A DNA stretch of 64,000 nucleotides, from assembly GCA_022865305.1 (NCBI GenBank), contig JALHSP010000088.1, positions 16,620 to 80,619 on the forward strand, read 5' to 3'. Origin of the DNA: Bacteroidales bacterium. GTDB taxonomy: Bacteria; Bacteroidota; Bacteroidia; Bacteroidales; VadinHA17. This document shows, piece by piece, positions 9,501 to 17,771 of this stretch (positions within the stretch are counted from its first letter, which is position 1; each line of letters starts with the position of its first letter). The notes below the pieces were generated by a model. It worked only from the letters and a program-made list of their open reading frames with translations. It was not told the origin of the DNA and ran no database searches. Made by a program: the position numbers and the translations under genes.

Positions 9501-9775
9501 TTACAGGTTGCGAAGAAAACCTGATGCCCTATTCACTGTTTGAAGAACAACATGCCGATCCTGAAGAAGAAAGACGGTTATTATATGTTGGAATGACCCG
9601 TGCGAAAAACTATTTGTTTCTGACAAGCGCTCAGCAACGGTTCTTGATGGGCAGGGAATATTTTCAGAAGAGGAGTCATTTTCTTGAGGAAATTGAAAAG
9701 GAATTAATAGAAACAGAGGTCCCTCAAACAAAAATAAAAGAGAAAAAAGACCGGGAGCAATTAAAATTGTTTTAA
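6551..9775 (+). CDS. Endonuclease Q-like PHP nuclease fused to UvrD-type helicase
   Basis: 1074 residues in two parts. Residues 1-415 look like endonuclease Q: PHP metal motifs HLHSH (8-12), GSGDFTHPG (39-47), PAHIWTPW (159-166), VEMGLSTD (193-200) and SDAHSPE (219-225), then a zinc-finger-like C276...C292-x2-C295 followed by GVMNRIAQLA. Residues 475-1060 are a superfamily 1A helicase: Q483, Walker A AGPGTGKT (499-506), TFTNKAAREM (531-540), DEYQD, GDPDQAIYGFRG, and near the end TIHASKGLEF and YVGMTRAKNYL. Endonuclease Q cuts 5' of deaminated bases in its characterised relatives; UvrD unwinds 3'-5'. A single repair protein that nicks at uracil or hypoxanthine and unwinds from the nick is the natural inference. 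All catalytic motifs look intact. GH30 follows after 19 bases. Confidence 0.9.
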   Translation: MKFIGDFHLHSHYSLATSKELRPDFLDYWARLKGIKVIGSGDFTHPGWLQELQDQLEPAEEGLFKLKKENKKKISPPVEEDASFILTAEISNIYKKKGEVRKVHNVVFAPSFSVVEKIQNKLAIHGFNITSDGRPIIGMDSRDLLELCLEASEDIFFVPAHIWTPWFSVLGSKSGFDTVNECYEDLSAYITAVEMGLSTDPPMNWMCSFLDTYTLIANSDAHSPEKLGRNANIFETDLSYNGIIDAMKSGNQENFLGTINFFPQEGKYHYDGHRKCGIRWSPIDTLQHDEICPICGKKITVGVMNRIAQLANRDNIIERPNRHPFYSLIPLKEILSEIEGVSPDSNKVDQHYKQLVHKAGSEFNILLHFDLNHVKTIGGELLCEAVRRMRNREVHIQEGFDGEFGIIKVFREGETRSLNHSESLFKESESRYFVVNAPCPLVSFDLEAFRKLKQQKPLTEAEETGSFKPEILTGERPAGLNNEQTESAEHFSGPAIILAGPGTGKTQVLTTRIAFLIQKRNINPGSILAITFTNKAAREMKERLALMLDSQILNDLRIYTFHSFGLSIIKEYLKNSGVTDYLTVIDEDDKRQILSEINVDKSIIAKTSEKISEIKQSLISENQVADTVLAKIFNKYNHIMRQSNAYDFDDLVSFPVQIFQKHPDILYEYQRKTEWILVDEYQDINLPQYMMIRMLMSEPDSNLFVIGDPDQAIYGFRGADVRYIQMFRDDYKDAAVFKLKKSYRCTDSILKASGNVLKTNQKFLEGVQRGVRIKISENAIDKSEAEFVARKIEKMIGGMGFFSIDSQVAEGTKDEGIESLSDFAVLCRISRQMPPIEKALRDHNIPYQKIGEDSILKQEPVKTILDVYRFTSNPGNTFLKSRLVKQKIISEKGLMQLVEMIADKNLVEKLEFIVSNYFRNHIEEHKFMITFLIDIAEQYESNEEDFLQHILLGTGIDSWKPKVEAVNLMTIHASKGLEFNCVFITGCEENLMPYSLFEEQHADPEEERRLLYVGMTRAKNYLFLTSAQQRFLMGREYFQKRSHFLEEIEKELIETEVPQTKIKEKKDREQLKLF

Positions 9776-9794
9776 TCCACATAAATCCAATCAC

Positions 9795-11291
9795 ATGTCA
9801 AAGTTCTTATTTAAATTAGTTTTGGCTGCAGTAATAATGCTGAAAGCAAGTTCCATTATTGCCCAGGATGATAAACCTGTTCAGATAGAAGCCTGGGTGA
9901 CAAACCCTGATCGTACTGCCTTGTTTGCAAGACAGCCTGATAACATATTTTTTTCTGATATGAATAACAATCGTGGTGGCTCAGTAATAGTCATTGACGA
10001 TTTACAACAAATGCAGACCATAGATGGTTTTGGCTTTGCTCTTACCGGAGGAAGTGCCGGTCAACTTATTAAGATGAATGCTGGCGAACGTGCCAGAATA
10101 CTGAAAGAGCTATTTGCTTTTGATGATAAAAATATAGGTGTTAGCTACCTGCGTCTGTCTATAGGAGCATCCGATCTTAATAGTTTTGTTTTTTCTTATA
10201 ATGATTTACCTGAAGGAGAAACTGATTATGAACTAATAAAATTCAACCTTGCTCAGGACTTAAACGATGTTATCCCGGTAATGAAGGAGATACTGGCAAT
10301 AAATCCGGCAATAAAAGTATTAGGGTCGCCATGGTCAGCTCCGGCCTGGATGAAAACCAATAATAATATCAGGGGAGGCCAGTTAAAGAAAGAGTGTTAT
10401 GGAGTTTATGCCTTGTATTTTGTAAAATATATTCTGTCAATGAGAGTGCATGGCATTACAATTGATGCCATTACTATTCAAAATGAGCCTCTTAATTCCC
10501 GTAACACTCCAAGTATGTTCTGGTTTGAAAATGAACAGGCTGATTTTATTAAAAACTATTTGGGACCAGCTTTTAAGAAAGCAGGTATAAAAACAAAGAT
10601 TATACTTTTCGATCACAATCTCGACAGACCTGACTATCCCCTGGTTCTGCTTAGCGATCCGGACGTGTCAAAGTATGTCGACGGTTCAGGATTTCATAAT
10701 TACGCCGGAGATTTTAATGCAATGAGCCTTGTTCACCTGGCTCGTCCTGATAAAAACCTGTATTTCACCGAACAAATGGTAACTGAAAGGCCAGGTAGTC
10801 CGACAATAAATATAACCGGTCCGGTAAAACGTCTTATCCTGGGGGCAACCATGAACTGGAGTAAAAACGTAATATTATGGAATCTTGCGGCAGATCCATT
10901 AAACGATCCTCATACCGATAAAGGGGGATGCTCCATGTGCCAGGGGGCAATAACTATAGATGGAAACAATGTCACAAGAAACGTTGCTTATTATACCATA
11001 GCCCATGCTTCAAAATTTGTCCTTCCCGGTTCGGTAAGGATTGTGTCAACCAATAAAGGGGAGAAATCTGTCGCCTTATATGAAGACGAACAACGACCAG
11101 GGGTTTTCCGTACAGCTCTGATCGAAAATACGGATGTTTTGCCAAATGTGGTATTTAAAACACCTGAAGGAAAAATTGTACTGATTGTTGTTAATGATAC
11201 CTGGTCAACAAATTCATTCAGGATTCAGTACAGAGGGAAATATGCGAGTTTAAGGCTTAATCCGGGAGCAGCAGGAACATATGTGTGGTAA
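9795..11291 (+). CDS. Glycoside hydrolase family 30, secreted
   Basis: 498 residues with a signal peptide (cleavage near IIAQ, residue 24). A (beta/alpha)8 barrel carries the acid/base E231 (TIQNEPLN) and nucleophile E326 (YFTEQ), and the signature GFGFALTGGSAG at 78-89 and GSPWSAPAWMK at 177-187; a C-terminal beta-sandwich follows (VALYEDEQ to the end). These fit GH30 subfamilies that act on beta-glucosidic bonds (glucosylceramidase or beta-1,6-glucanase); which substrate is used cannot be read. It begins 19 bases after the helicase-nuclease gene, and a pectate-lyase-fold protein follows after 111 bases, so the two polysaccharide genes may act together. Confidence 0.9.
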   Translation: MSKFLFKLVLAAVIMLKASSIIAQDDKPVQIEAWVTNPDRTALFARQPDNIFFSDMNNNRGGSVIVIDDLQQMQTIDGFGFALTGGSAGQLIKMNAGERARILKELFAFDDKNIGVSYLRLSIGASDLNSFVFSYNDLPEGETDYELIKFNLAQDLNDVIPVMKEILAINPAIKVLGSPWSAPAWMKTNNNIRGGQLKKECYGVYALYFVKYILSMRVHGITIDAITIQNEPLNSRNTPSMFWFENEQADFIKNYLGPAFKKAGIKTKIILFDHNLDRPDYPLVLLSDPDVSKYVDGSGFHNYAGDFNAMSLVHLARPDKNLYFTEQMVTERPGSPTINITGPVKRLILGATMNWSKNVILWNLAADPLNDPHTDKGGCSMCQGAITIDGNNVTRNVAYYTIAHASKFVLPGSVRIVSTNKGEKSVALYEDEQRPGVFRTALIENTDVLPNVVFKTPEGKIVLIVVNDTWSTNSFRIQYRGKYASLRLNPGAAGTYVW

Positions 11292-11402
11292 ACTTGATGT
11301 TACATCTGTAATACCAAAGGAAATTTTGTAATTAAATATTCTGAAATATCTAATTTAAAAATCATTACTTTTCTCTAACGAACTTATATTATTTTGAACC
11401 AT

Positions 11403-14402
11403 ATGAAAAAAATTGCTTTTATTATACTGATAATTTTCTTAAACAGTTACATTATCAATGCATTTGCTGCTATAAAACCTGGCAATTCATTCTATCCCCG
11501 GAAACCTGATGATCCCGAAGCGGTTTTTTTTATATCGGAGAATTTCGCAATTACAGCTGACGGTAAGACTGATGTTTCTGAAGAGCTTCAAAAAGCAATA
11601 AATCTATTAAAAACGGAAAGGAACTTTGGAATCCTGTTTATTCCAGAAGGTACTTACATAATATCGAAAACAATATACATTCCGGCAGCAATAAGGTTAA
11701 TCGGATATGGTAAAAACCGGCCGGTATTTATCCTTAAGAAGAACTCTCCGGGTTTTCAGATTTCAAATCCTGACGATAAGGGAAAAGCATCATATATGTT
11801 TTGGTTTACCAGTGGTATTACCGAACCCGGGAAACCTGTCCGGGATGCCGGAGCCGGTACATTTTACAGTGCAATGTCGAACATCGACTTAAGAATTGAA
11901 GATGGAAATCCTGCAGCTGTGGCTTTACGAACACACTTCGCTCAGCACAGTTTTGTGTCTCACTGTGATATTCATATTGGTAACGGTAAAGCCGGTCTGT
12001 TCGACATCGGAAATATGATCGAAGATGTGAAATTTTATGGAGGTGAATATGGTATTTATACTACAAAAGCTTCTCCCGGATGGCAGTTTATGATGCTTGA
12101 CACTTATTTTGAAGGTCAGCGCATAACAGCTATTAAAACGCATGAGGCTGGTTTCACCATCGTTCGAATGAGTGTAAAGAATGTTCCGTCAGCCATACTG
12201 GTAGATGAGAATTACTGGGAAAAGCTTTTCATGGAGGATTGCCGGTTCGAGAATATTGCAGGACCTGCTATCGAAGTCAGTAATGAAGCTAACGCTCACA
12301 TGCAGGTAAACATCAGGAACCTTATCTGCAGGAATGTTCCGACGCTGGTTCGGTATCCAAAACTTAATATCAAAACCACTGCTCCTGCAGATATTTACCG
12401 TGTGAAACGGTTCATCTACGGTCTCCAGATGGATGATTTAGACGTGACAGCTCAAATTAAGACAACTTACGAAACCGAAATACTTAAATCACTTTCACCT
12501 GAATCAATTTCTGACATTCCTAAACTCCCTGAAATGGGAACATGGGTGAATCTTAGATCGCTTGGTGCAAAAGGCGATGGACTGACTGATGACACAAAAG
12601 CCATTCAGGATGCTGTTGACAGATATCCAACTATTTACGTTCCGCAAGGTTCATACCGGGTAACTGAAACACTGAAGCTTAAACCAAATACTGTTTTAAT
12701 CGGTCTGCATCCAATGGCAACCCATTTTGCAATTGCTGAAGCTGCTCCTGCATTTGGAAGCTTTGGAGCCCCAAAACCATTGATTGAGGCACCGCAGGGC
12801 GGAACAAATATCATTACCGGGATTGGTCTTTATACAGCTCAGAGTAATTACAGGGCAGTGGCGTGTAAATGGATGGCCGGTGAGAAATCGATGATTGATG
12901 ATGTGAAGTTCATTGGTGGTCACGGAACAATGCGTCCGGGACCAAAGGTTCCCTGGAAATGGGAGGAACTACAGCAACAGCAGGGTCAACCAGTTACTGC
13001 AGGTTCCGAGCAACTATGGGGCACACAATACTGGAGCCTGTGGGTGACTAATAACGGAGGAGGTATTTTCAAAAATATCTGGACTGCAAGTACTTTTGCC
13101 ATTTCAGGCTTCTATGCCTTGAATACCAGCACACGGGGACGTATTTATGCAATGTCGGTCGAACATCATGTACGCAACGAAGTACGTTTTAAAGACGTCT
13201 CCAACTGGAAGGTCTATGCCCTTCAGCTTGAGGAGGAGAGCAGGGAAGGTCCGGAATGCCAGCCTCTGGAAATAGAGAAGTGCACTGACATGGTCTTTGC
13301 AAACCTTTATTTGTTCCGTGTCATCCGTTTAAAAGTACCATACCCCTATTCGGTAAGAACCTGGGATTGTTCGAATCTTGAAATACTTAATATTCACAAT
13401 TACAGCCAGATCAAATACACAACCGACAATCCCTTGTACGACATAAACACCGGGATAGAGGTTCGTCCTGTTGAGATGGCACGGTTGTTCATAAGCGGTA
13501 ATACTCCAAAACTCAGTTCAGTTAACTCAATTAATCAGGTTCAGCTTCTGGCTAAAGGATTTGAGTTTGTAATGGGATTATGTAACGATTCAAAAGGCAA
13601 TGTTTATTTCTGTGAACAGCGTATGAAACGTATATATAAATGGTCGGTTGAAACCAATTCTCTTAGCCTGGTTGCTGATTTCCCATGGGAACCTCTTTCA
13701 CTGGCATGTGATTCAAAAGACAATCTGTTAGTCGTCTTCAGGTACAATCCGCAACCCGGATACATAATAAACGGAGAACCTGAAAGGTACACTAATCCAC
13801 CGGATGCATCAGGAACCTCATTCAGCGCCTGGGGAAATTCAGGATTCGGGACACTGGTATATGCTGTAGATCCTGAAAATCCGGAAGAGACTATAAAGAA
13901 GCTGGAAAAAATTCCTATGGGGAGTATCAACAATATTCATAAAGCGCTTTATCCATCAAACCGCTGGCGCGATTCTCACGATTTCAATTCCATTACGATA
14001 GCCAGAAATAGTGAATGTTTTGTTGCTCCTGATGGAAAAACCATTATTCCGGTATGTTATGACCTGGCCCGCTCCTGTGCACTGGCAGAGGCATTTCCTT
14101 ATAAGCCTGTATATATAGCAGATGAATATGACAAACGCACTGTGAAACTGGATGTTGATTCCCAAGGATACGTCTCAGATCTGGTCTATTTTGCCGAAAA
14201 AGGTGAATTCAGTTCAGTTCCTGATTACCAGGGTAATGTGTATGTAGCTGATGGTGAAATTTACGTCTTCGGCCCTGACGGTAAACAGATTACCATGATC
14301 CATGTTCCGGATCGTCCTTCAACTATCGTTTTCGGCGGTAAGGATGGTAAAACACTTTTCATTACCGGACGATCTGTTTTGTTCAGATCAATTATAAATT
14401 AA
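11403..14402 (+). CDS. Secreted twin pectate-lyase-fold (GH28-related) protein with propeller-like C-terminus
   Basis: 999 residues from the ATG at 11403 (a TTG at 11394 is rejected). Signal peptide to about residue 22. Two pectate-lyase-3 type N-terminal motifs are seen: one near residues 40-105 (TADGKTDVSEELQKAINLL then IPEGTY) and one near 385-435 (GAKGDGLTDDTKAIQDAV then VPQGSYRV), each starting a right-handed parallel beta-helix as in GH55-like twin helices. From about residue 705 the pattern changes to NHL/SMP-30-like repeats (LCNDSKGNVYFCEQ, LACDSKDNLLVVF, DYQGNVYVADGEIYVF). It should bind or cleave a polysaccharide outside the cell; no catalytic pair could be assigned. It follows the GH30 gene. 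Confidence 0.8.
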   Translation: MKKIAFIILIIFLNSYIINAFAAIKPGNSFYPRKPDDPEAVFFISENFAITADGKTDVSEELQKAINLLKTERNFGILFIPEGTYIISKTIYIPAAIRLIGYGKNRPVFILKKNSPGFQISNPDDKGKASYMFWFTSGITEPGKPVRDAGAGTFYSAMSNIDLRIEDGNPAAVALRTHFAQHSFVSHCDIHIGNGKAGLFDIGNMIEDVKFYGGEYGIYTTKASPGWQFMMLDTYFEGQRITAIKTHEAGFTIVRMSVKNVPSAILVDENYWEKLFMEDCRFENIAGPAIEVSNEANAHMQVNIRNLICRNVPTLVRYPKLNIKTTAPADIYRVKRFIYGLQMDDLDVTAQIKTTYETEILKSLSPESISDIPKLPEMGTWVNLRSLGAKGDGLTDDTKAIQDAVDRYPTIYVPQGSYRVTETLKLKPNTVLIGLHPMATHFAIAEAAPAFGSFGAPKPLIEAPQGGTNIITGIGLYTAQSNYRAVACKWMAGEKSMIDDVKFIGGHGTMRPGPKVPWKWEELQQQQGQPVTAGSEQLWGTQYWSLWVTNNGGGIFKNIWTASTFAISGFYALNTSTRGRIYAMSVEHHVRNEVRFKDVSNWKVYALQLEEESREGPECQPLEIEKCTDMVFANLYLFRVIRLKVPYPYSVRTWDCSNLEILNIHNYSQIKYTTDNPLYDINTGIEVRPVEMARLFISGNTPKLSSVNSINQVQLLAKGFEFVMGLCNDSKGNVYFCEQRMKRIYKWSVETNSLSLVADFPWEPLSLACDSKDNLLVVFRYNPQPGYIINGEPERYTNPPDASGTSFSAWGNSGFGTLVYAVDPENPEETIKKLEKIPMGSINNIHKALYPSNRWRDSHDFNSITIARNSECFVAPDGKTIIPVCYDLARSCALAEAFPYKPVYIADEYDKRTVKLDVDSQGYVSDLVYFAEKGEFSSVPDYQGNVYVADGEIYVFGPDGKQITMIHVPDRPSTIVFGGKDGKTLFITGRSVLFRSIIN

Positions 14403-14517
14403 ATGATGATAAATTATTCCAAATAAGAATTCCTCCGGAACTTCCTTCAGGCAGGTAATATCAAGGATTTTATTTTTAATAGTATTTTCTGTTGATTAAG
14501 TGTACAAAATACACTTA

Positions 14518-15426
14518 TTATTTTGTGGATTCCCTGATAAAAAAGTCAGCCATCATCCTGAAATATTTCTCTTCAAACAGACCCGGGCCATGTTTTCCTC
14601 CGGGAACAAGAACCATCTCGCTCTTAACTCCTTTATCCTGCAGTGCTTTATATAGCATTTCGCTTTGGCAGTGAGGCACAAGCGGATCTGCATCGCCATG
14701 AAGAATGAGGAATGGCGGGTCATCTTTGTCAACATAAGTTATTGGATTGGCTAAAGCGCACTTGTCATGGTTATCCTGAATCGGACCTCCGATAAGAGTT
14801 GATTCAGGTGAACCCGCAGCGTCGTGCGAAGAACTGTTCGCACAGGAATCCATCAGGTGGAATGCAGTAGGTCCGAACCAGTCAACAACTGCGTCCACAG
14901 AACTGCTGGTTCCTGTGAAGGAACCAACATTACCCTCCAGGTCAGCTGAAGCCTTGTTAACCTCATACCTGCCTACAGAACCGGATGTACCCAGGAGGGC
15001 TGAAAGATGCCCGCCGGAAGAGTAACCTGTTACTCCTATAAATGATTTATCAATCTTATATTTCCTGGCATTTGCCCTGATAAACCTCACAGCAGCTTTA
15101 ATGTCATTTATCTGTGCCGGGAAAATAGCGTCCCTGCTTGACCTGTGGTTTACCGCCACCACTGCAAAGCCATTATTGAGCAATGTTTTTCCATAATTCC
15201 TGAATGCCGCAGATTTCAGGTTGTTTCCGAACCACGCACTTCCGTATATTACTATTACAGCAGGGTAAGAGGATTTGCTGATTTCAGGCAAATAAATATC
15301 TAACTTATGATATGTCATTGTATCACCGGCATAGTTTATATTAGTCCAGTTTTTTACATTCTTCTGGGCTGTGCAACCGGTAATCAGAATTATAAAAGTA
15401 AGTGTAAGCGCAGTAAAGTGTTTCAT
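14518..15426 (-). CDS. Alpha/beta hydrolase, esterase-like lipoprotein
   Basis: 302 residues with a lipoprotein signal (ILITGC, C18). Fold of the carbohydrate-esterase/carboxylesterase type: nucleophile S136 in GYSSGG, acid probably D247 in HGDADPLVP and H279 in GGKHG. The usual HGGG oxyanion loop after strand 3 reads YGSAWFGN, a departure. It may deacylate a polysaccharide or a small ester at the cell envelope. Converges on the pectate-lyase-fold gene with 115 bases between them; an 8-bp hairpin at 14497-14517 abuts its stop. Confidence 0.85.
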   Translation of the reverse strand: MKHFTALTLTFIILITGCTAQKNVKNWTNINYAGDTMTYHKLDIYLPEISKSSYPAVIVIYGSAWFGNNLKSAAFRNYGKTLLNNGFAVVAVNHRSSRDAIFPAQINDIKAAVRFIRANARKYKIDKSFIGVTGYSSGGHLSALLGTSGSVGRYEVNKASADLEGNVGSFTGTSSSVDAVVDWFGPTAFHLMDSCANSSSHDAAGSPESTLIGGPIQDNHDKCALANPITYVDKDDPPFLILHGDADPLVPHCQSEMLYKALQDKGVKSEMVLVPGGKHGPGLFEEKYFRMMADFFIRESTK

Positions 15427-15629
15427 AATCTTTTACATAAAGGATAATTAATCTTAATTGCCAGTTTCAAGTTACATATTGCAAGTTAAGGTATTTTCCC
15501 CTTTAATTTATTCAATTTGAGTGAACCTCAATATGTGTGCTGATTTTAATTAAAGAGAATCAGGAAATATGTATTTTTACCTGTAAGAAGATCACTTATA
15601 AGAAGCTTTTTCACAAATATCTGTAAGAC

Positions 15630-16088
15630 ATGAAAAATATCCTGCTTATCACTGCATTGACAATCGGTCTTGTTTCGGTTTCTTTCCTATCCAGTAAGTA
15701 TAACGAACAGGAGCCAATAATAGCTTCTAAAACCATAACCCAGGTTGGTGTTATTGTAAAAGATATTGACAAAGCCAGAAATGCCTGGGCCGAAGTGCTG
15801 GGTGTGAAAGCTCCTGAGGTGAGTGTTGCTGAATCACACTTCTCAAGGCCAACTCTTTACCAGGGAAGTCCCTCAGATGCAAAAGCAAAACTTGCTTTTT
15901 TTGCAATGAGTAATCTGCAAATAGAACTGATCCAGCCGCTTGGCGGAAAAAGTACCTGGCAGGAATTTCTGAATAAAAATGGAGAAGGGATTCATCATGT
16001 CGCGTTTGCGGTAAAAAATATTGATGGTATTGAAAAGCGATTATTGAATGCGTGGGTGCAAAATCTCTGGCTGACCTGGGCAGAGTAA
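15630..16088 (+). pseudogene. VOC-family (glyoxalase-like) gene truncated at its 3' end
   Basis: An N-terminal hydrophobic segment precedes a vicinal-oxygen-chelate module (TQVGVIVKDIDKARNAWAEV, then IELIQPLGG). The second module begins normally (GIHHVAFAVKNIDGIEKRL) but is cut after its first helix. The last dozen residues in this frame (NAWVQNLWLTWAE) look like read-through of another gene: in the +1 frame the same DNA encodes the C-terminus of a YqeY protein. The truncated product lacks half of the second metal-binding module and is unlikely to work. Confidence 0.75.
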
Positions 16089-16171
16089 TGGGTGTTGCAA
16101 TGAAAGAACTTGCAGGAAAAGCCGATGGAAAAGAGATCTCTGTAAAAGTAAAGCAACTGCTGGGGCAATGA
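16037..16171 (+). pseudogene. GatB/YqeY domain C-terminal remnant
   Basis: In the frame one base off the VOC reading frame, about 45 codons read as the conserved end of the YqeY family: IIECVGAKSLADLGRVMG, then KELAGKADGKEIS and a final VKQLLGQ. There is no start codon and the upstream part of the domain is missing; the frame closes 5' at a stop at 16031. The junction with the VOC gene lies around 16031-16045. This looks like a deletion that removed the end of one gene and most of the next. Confidence 0.7.
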
Positions 16172-16185
16172 TTAGCTTTGTTTTC

Positions 16186-16752
16186 TTACTCTCCTAATTT
16201 ACCGTCTTTCATCATTTTTAATATTCCTCTTCTTTTAGCAACCAGGTCTGTTAGTTCGATGACCATGTCTTTATTTACCTTCCGTGCCATTGGAATCACA
16301 AATTGTTCAGTCTGATCGAGGTAATCAGAAATATTCTGGTCGGTATGGGTATCACGGTGAAGATCGGTAAGGTTGCTGATCCGGTCGGCACATTTGAGCA
16401 GCATTGCATTCCTGGAACCGTTGTTGAGTAACCGCTGCAGGTATTGGACCTTTGTTTCCTCCCTTCGTTTTGTCACTTCCAGAACCAGTTCAACCACCCG
16501 TGAACCCTCATTGTCAATTCCCCTGATCTCATCTACTTTGGTCTCCGGCAGGTCTTCGAGGAGGTCGTGAAGCAGGGAGGCTTTCAGCAGTATACTGTCG
16601 TCGAAAAACTTATAATCAAGCAGGATCCCCAATGTGAAAAAACAATGTCGGAACTGGTTGCCACCCACTTTCCGTTCTACTCCTATCAAAGCGGTTGCTT
16701 TCAGGATATAGGGGGCAAGCACAAGGTTTTTTAAAGTTTCAAGAGCGGTCAT
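16186..16752 (-). CDS. HD-domain phosphohydrolase, Mesh1/SpoT-hydrolase-like
   Basis: 188 residues and only one domain. Metal-binding HD motifs are complete: H36 (FRHCFF), H62-D63 with E66-D67 in LLHDLLEDLPET, and D123 in KCADRISNLTDL. The order and the VxxVTKR segment (91-96) are those of the (p)ppGpp hydrolase half of RelA/SpoT and of the stand-alone Mesh1-type small alarmone hydrolases, whose length (about 180) it matches. No synthetase or TGS domain is present. It probably hydrolyses (p)ppGpp or another nucleotide; a general HD phosphatase is the alternative. Ends 14 bases from the YqeY remnant. Confidence 0.8.
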   Translation of the reverse strand: MTALETLKNLVLAPYILKATALIGVERKVGGNQFRHCFFTLGILLDYKFFDDSILLKASLLHDLLEDLPETKVDEIRGIDNEGSRVVELVLEVTKRREETKVQYLQRLLNNGSRNAMLLKCADRISNLTDLHRDTHTDQNISDYLDQTEQFVIPMARKVNKDMVIELTDLVAKRRGILKMMKDGKLGE

Positions 16753-16888
16753 GATTGAAATGGTTTTGTATTTAACAAAATTAGCTGGTTTATAGTCTCC
16801 GCAAGCAAACCGGATACCATAAATTTTATATGGCTTAATATCATAGAATTACAATCCCGGAGGCAGCATATAATCGGATAAAAATTAA

Positions 16889-17263
16889 TTACTTCTTTTT
16901 CATCTCACCCCAGCCGACAACATATAAGCCACCACCATCATCGTAAACTAATTTTGGTAAATACTCTTGCATTTAATGAATTGTCGCCATATCCTCCACC
17001 TTCTTTGTAAAAATTTATATTTCTGTATTTATCAGTAGAATTAGTATAACCCTGGACCGGACTTAATGTAAAAGTACTTGTTTCATCTTGCTGAGATGCC
17101 AAGGAGGGTTCGTCATCTGTTTGAGTAGTACAGTACCAACCCATGTGCCCTGCATATCTTTTATAACCTTTTCTTCATCATTGATATCTACTTTGAAAAA
17201 AGAGCCAATTATTGCTACAAGTACGATAATTGCTATAATAGTTCCACAGCCAATTTTTTTCAT
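16889..17263 (-). pseudogene. Small membrane or exported protein with two compensating frameshifts
   Basis: A start MKKIGCGTIIAIIVLVAI (signal-like or membrane helix) leads to QGTWVG, after which the reading frame stops at 17063. The sense continues one frame over (CTTQTDDEPSLAS to FTKI, 16938-17144) and then returns to the first frame to give VYDDGGGLYVVGWGEMKKK before a stop at 16889. Start and final stop are in the same frame, so the shifts compensate: one near 17130-17145 and one near 16945. An intact version would have 124 residues. Family not recognised. Sequencing error is possible. Confidence 0.55.
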
Positions 17264-17279
17264 GTTACAAAAATTTTAG

Positions 17280-17771
17280 TTATTCTTCTAAAAACCCGCC
17301 AAAAATACCAAGAGCGCCATCTTCATTTTCATAGGCAGACATTGCTACCTGTCCCATATAAAGAGGTTCGAAATTGATAGAATTATCATATGAAACTCTA
17401 TAATACAAGCAGTACCCGTTAACTCCGTTGCTACTGGAATATTTAATAATTGAATAATTGTTATGGTCAAGACCATATTTTTTCACAGCTAGCCTGACTT
17501 CATCAGGAATTTCTTTAATAACTTCCCAATTACCGGTAAAATAGGCACGGTCAACAGAATTAAAACCAGTCATCCGGGATACTGCACCAGATTCAAAAGT
17601 ACCATCACATTTTAAAGTTGTGCCAGTGTCGAAAGAAACTCCTTCTGATATCGCACTTGGAGTACTGCTTGTGTACCTTTTACCACAAATGTCTTCATTC
17701 TTTATATTTGAGACATTACTGCACGACAACATTATAAAAATCGTCAAAAGAAAAACTAAAACTTTTTTCAT
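17280..17771 (-). CDS. Hypothetical lipoprotein
   Basis: 163 residues with a lipobox (IMLSC, C17). The mature part contains DICGKRY and a polar, beta-rich body (GNWEVIKE, GYCLYYRVS) typical of small periplasmic or surface lipoproteins, but no known domain was recognised. It lies 16 bases upstream of the frameshifted small protein gene on the same strand, so they probably form a two-gene unit. Confidence 0.7.
   Translation of the reverse strand: MKKVLVFLLTIFIMLSCSNVSNIKNEDICGKRYTSSTPSAISEGVSFDTGTTLKCDGTFESGAVSRMTGFNSVDRAYFTGNWEVIKEIPDEVRLAVKKYGLDHNNYSIIKYSSSNGVNGYCLYYRVSYDNSINFEPLYMGQVAMSAYENEDGALGIFGGFLEE

Noticed and set aside
14497..14517. Terminator after the pectate-lyase-fold gene
   Set aside because: An 8-pair hairpin is present, but neither strand has a convincing T-run after it.
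9795..15426. Classical polysaccharide utilization locus
   Set aside because: No SusC/SusD pair, no TonB-dependent transporter and no hybrid regulator lie nearby; only isolated glycan enzymes.
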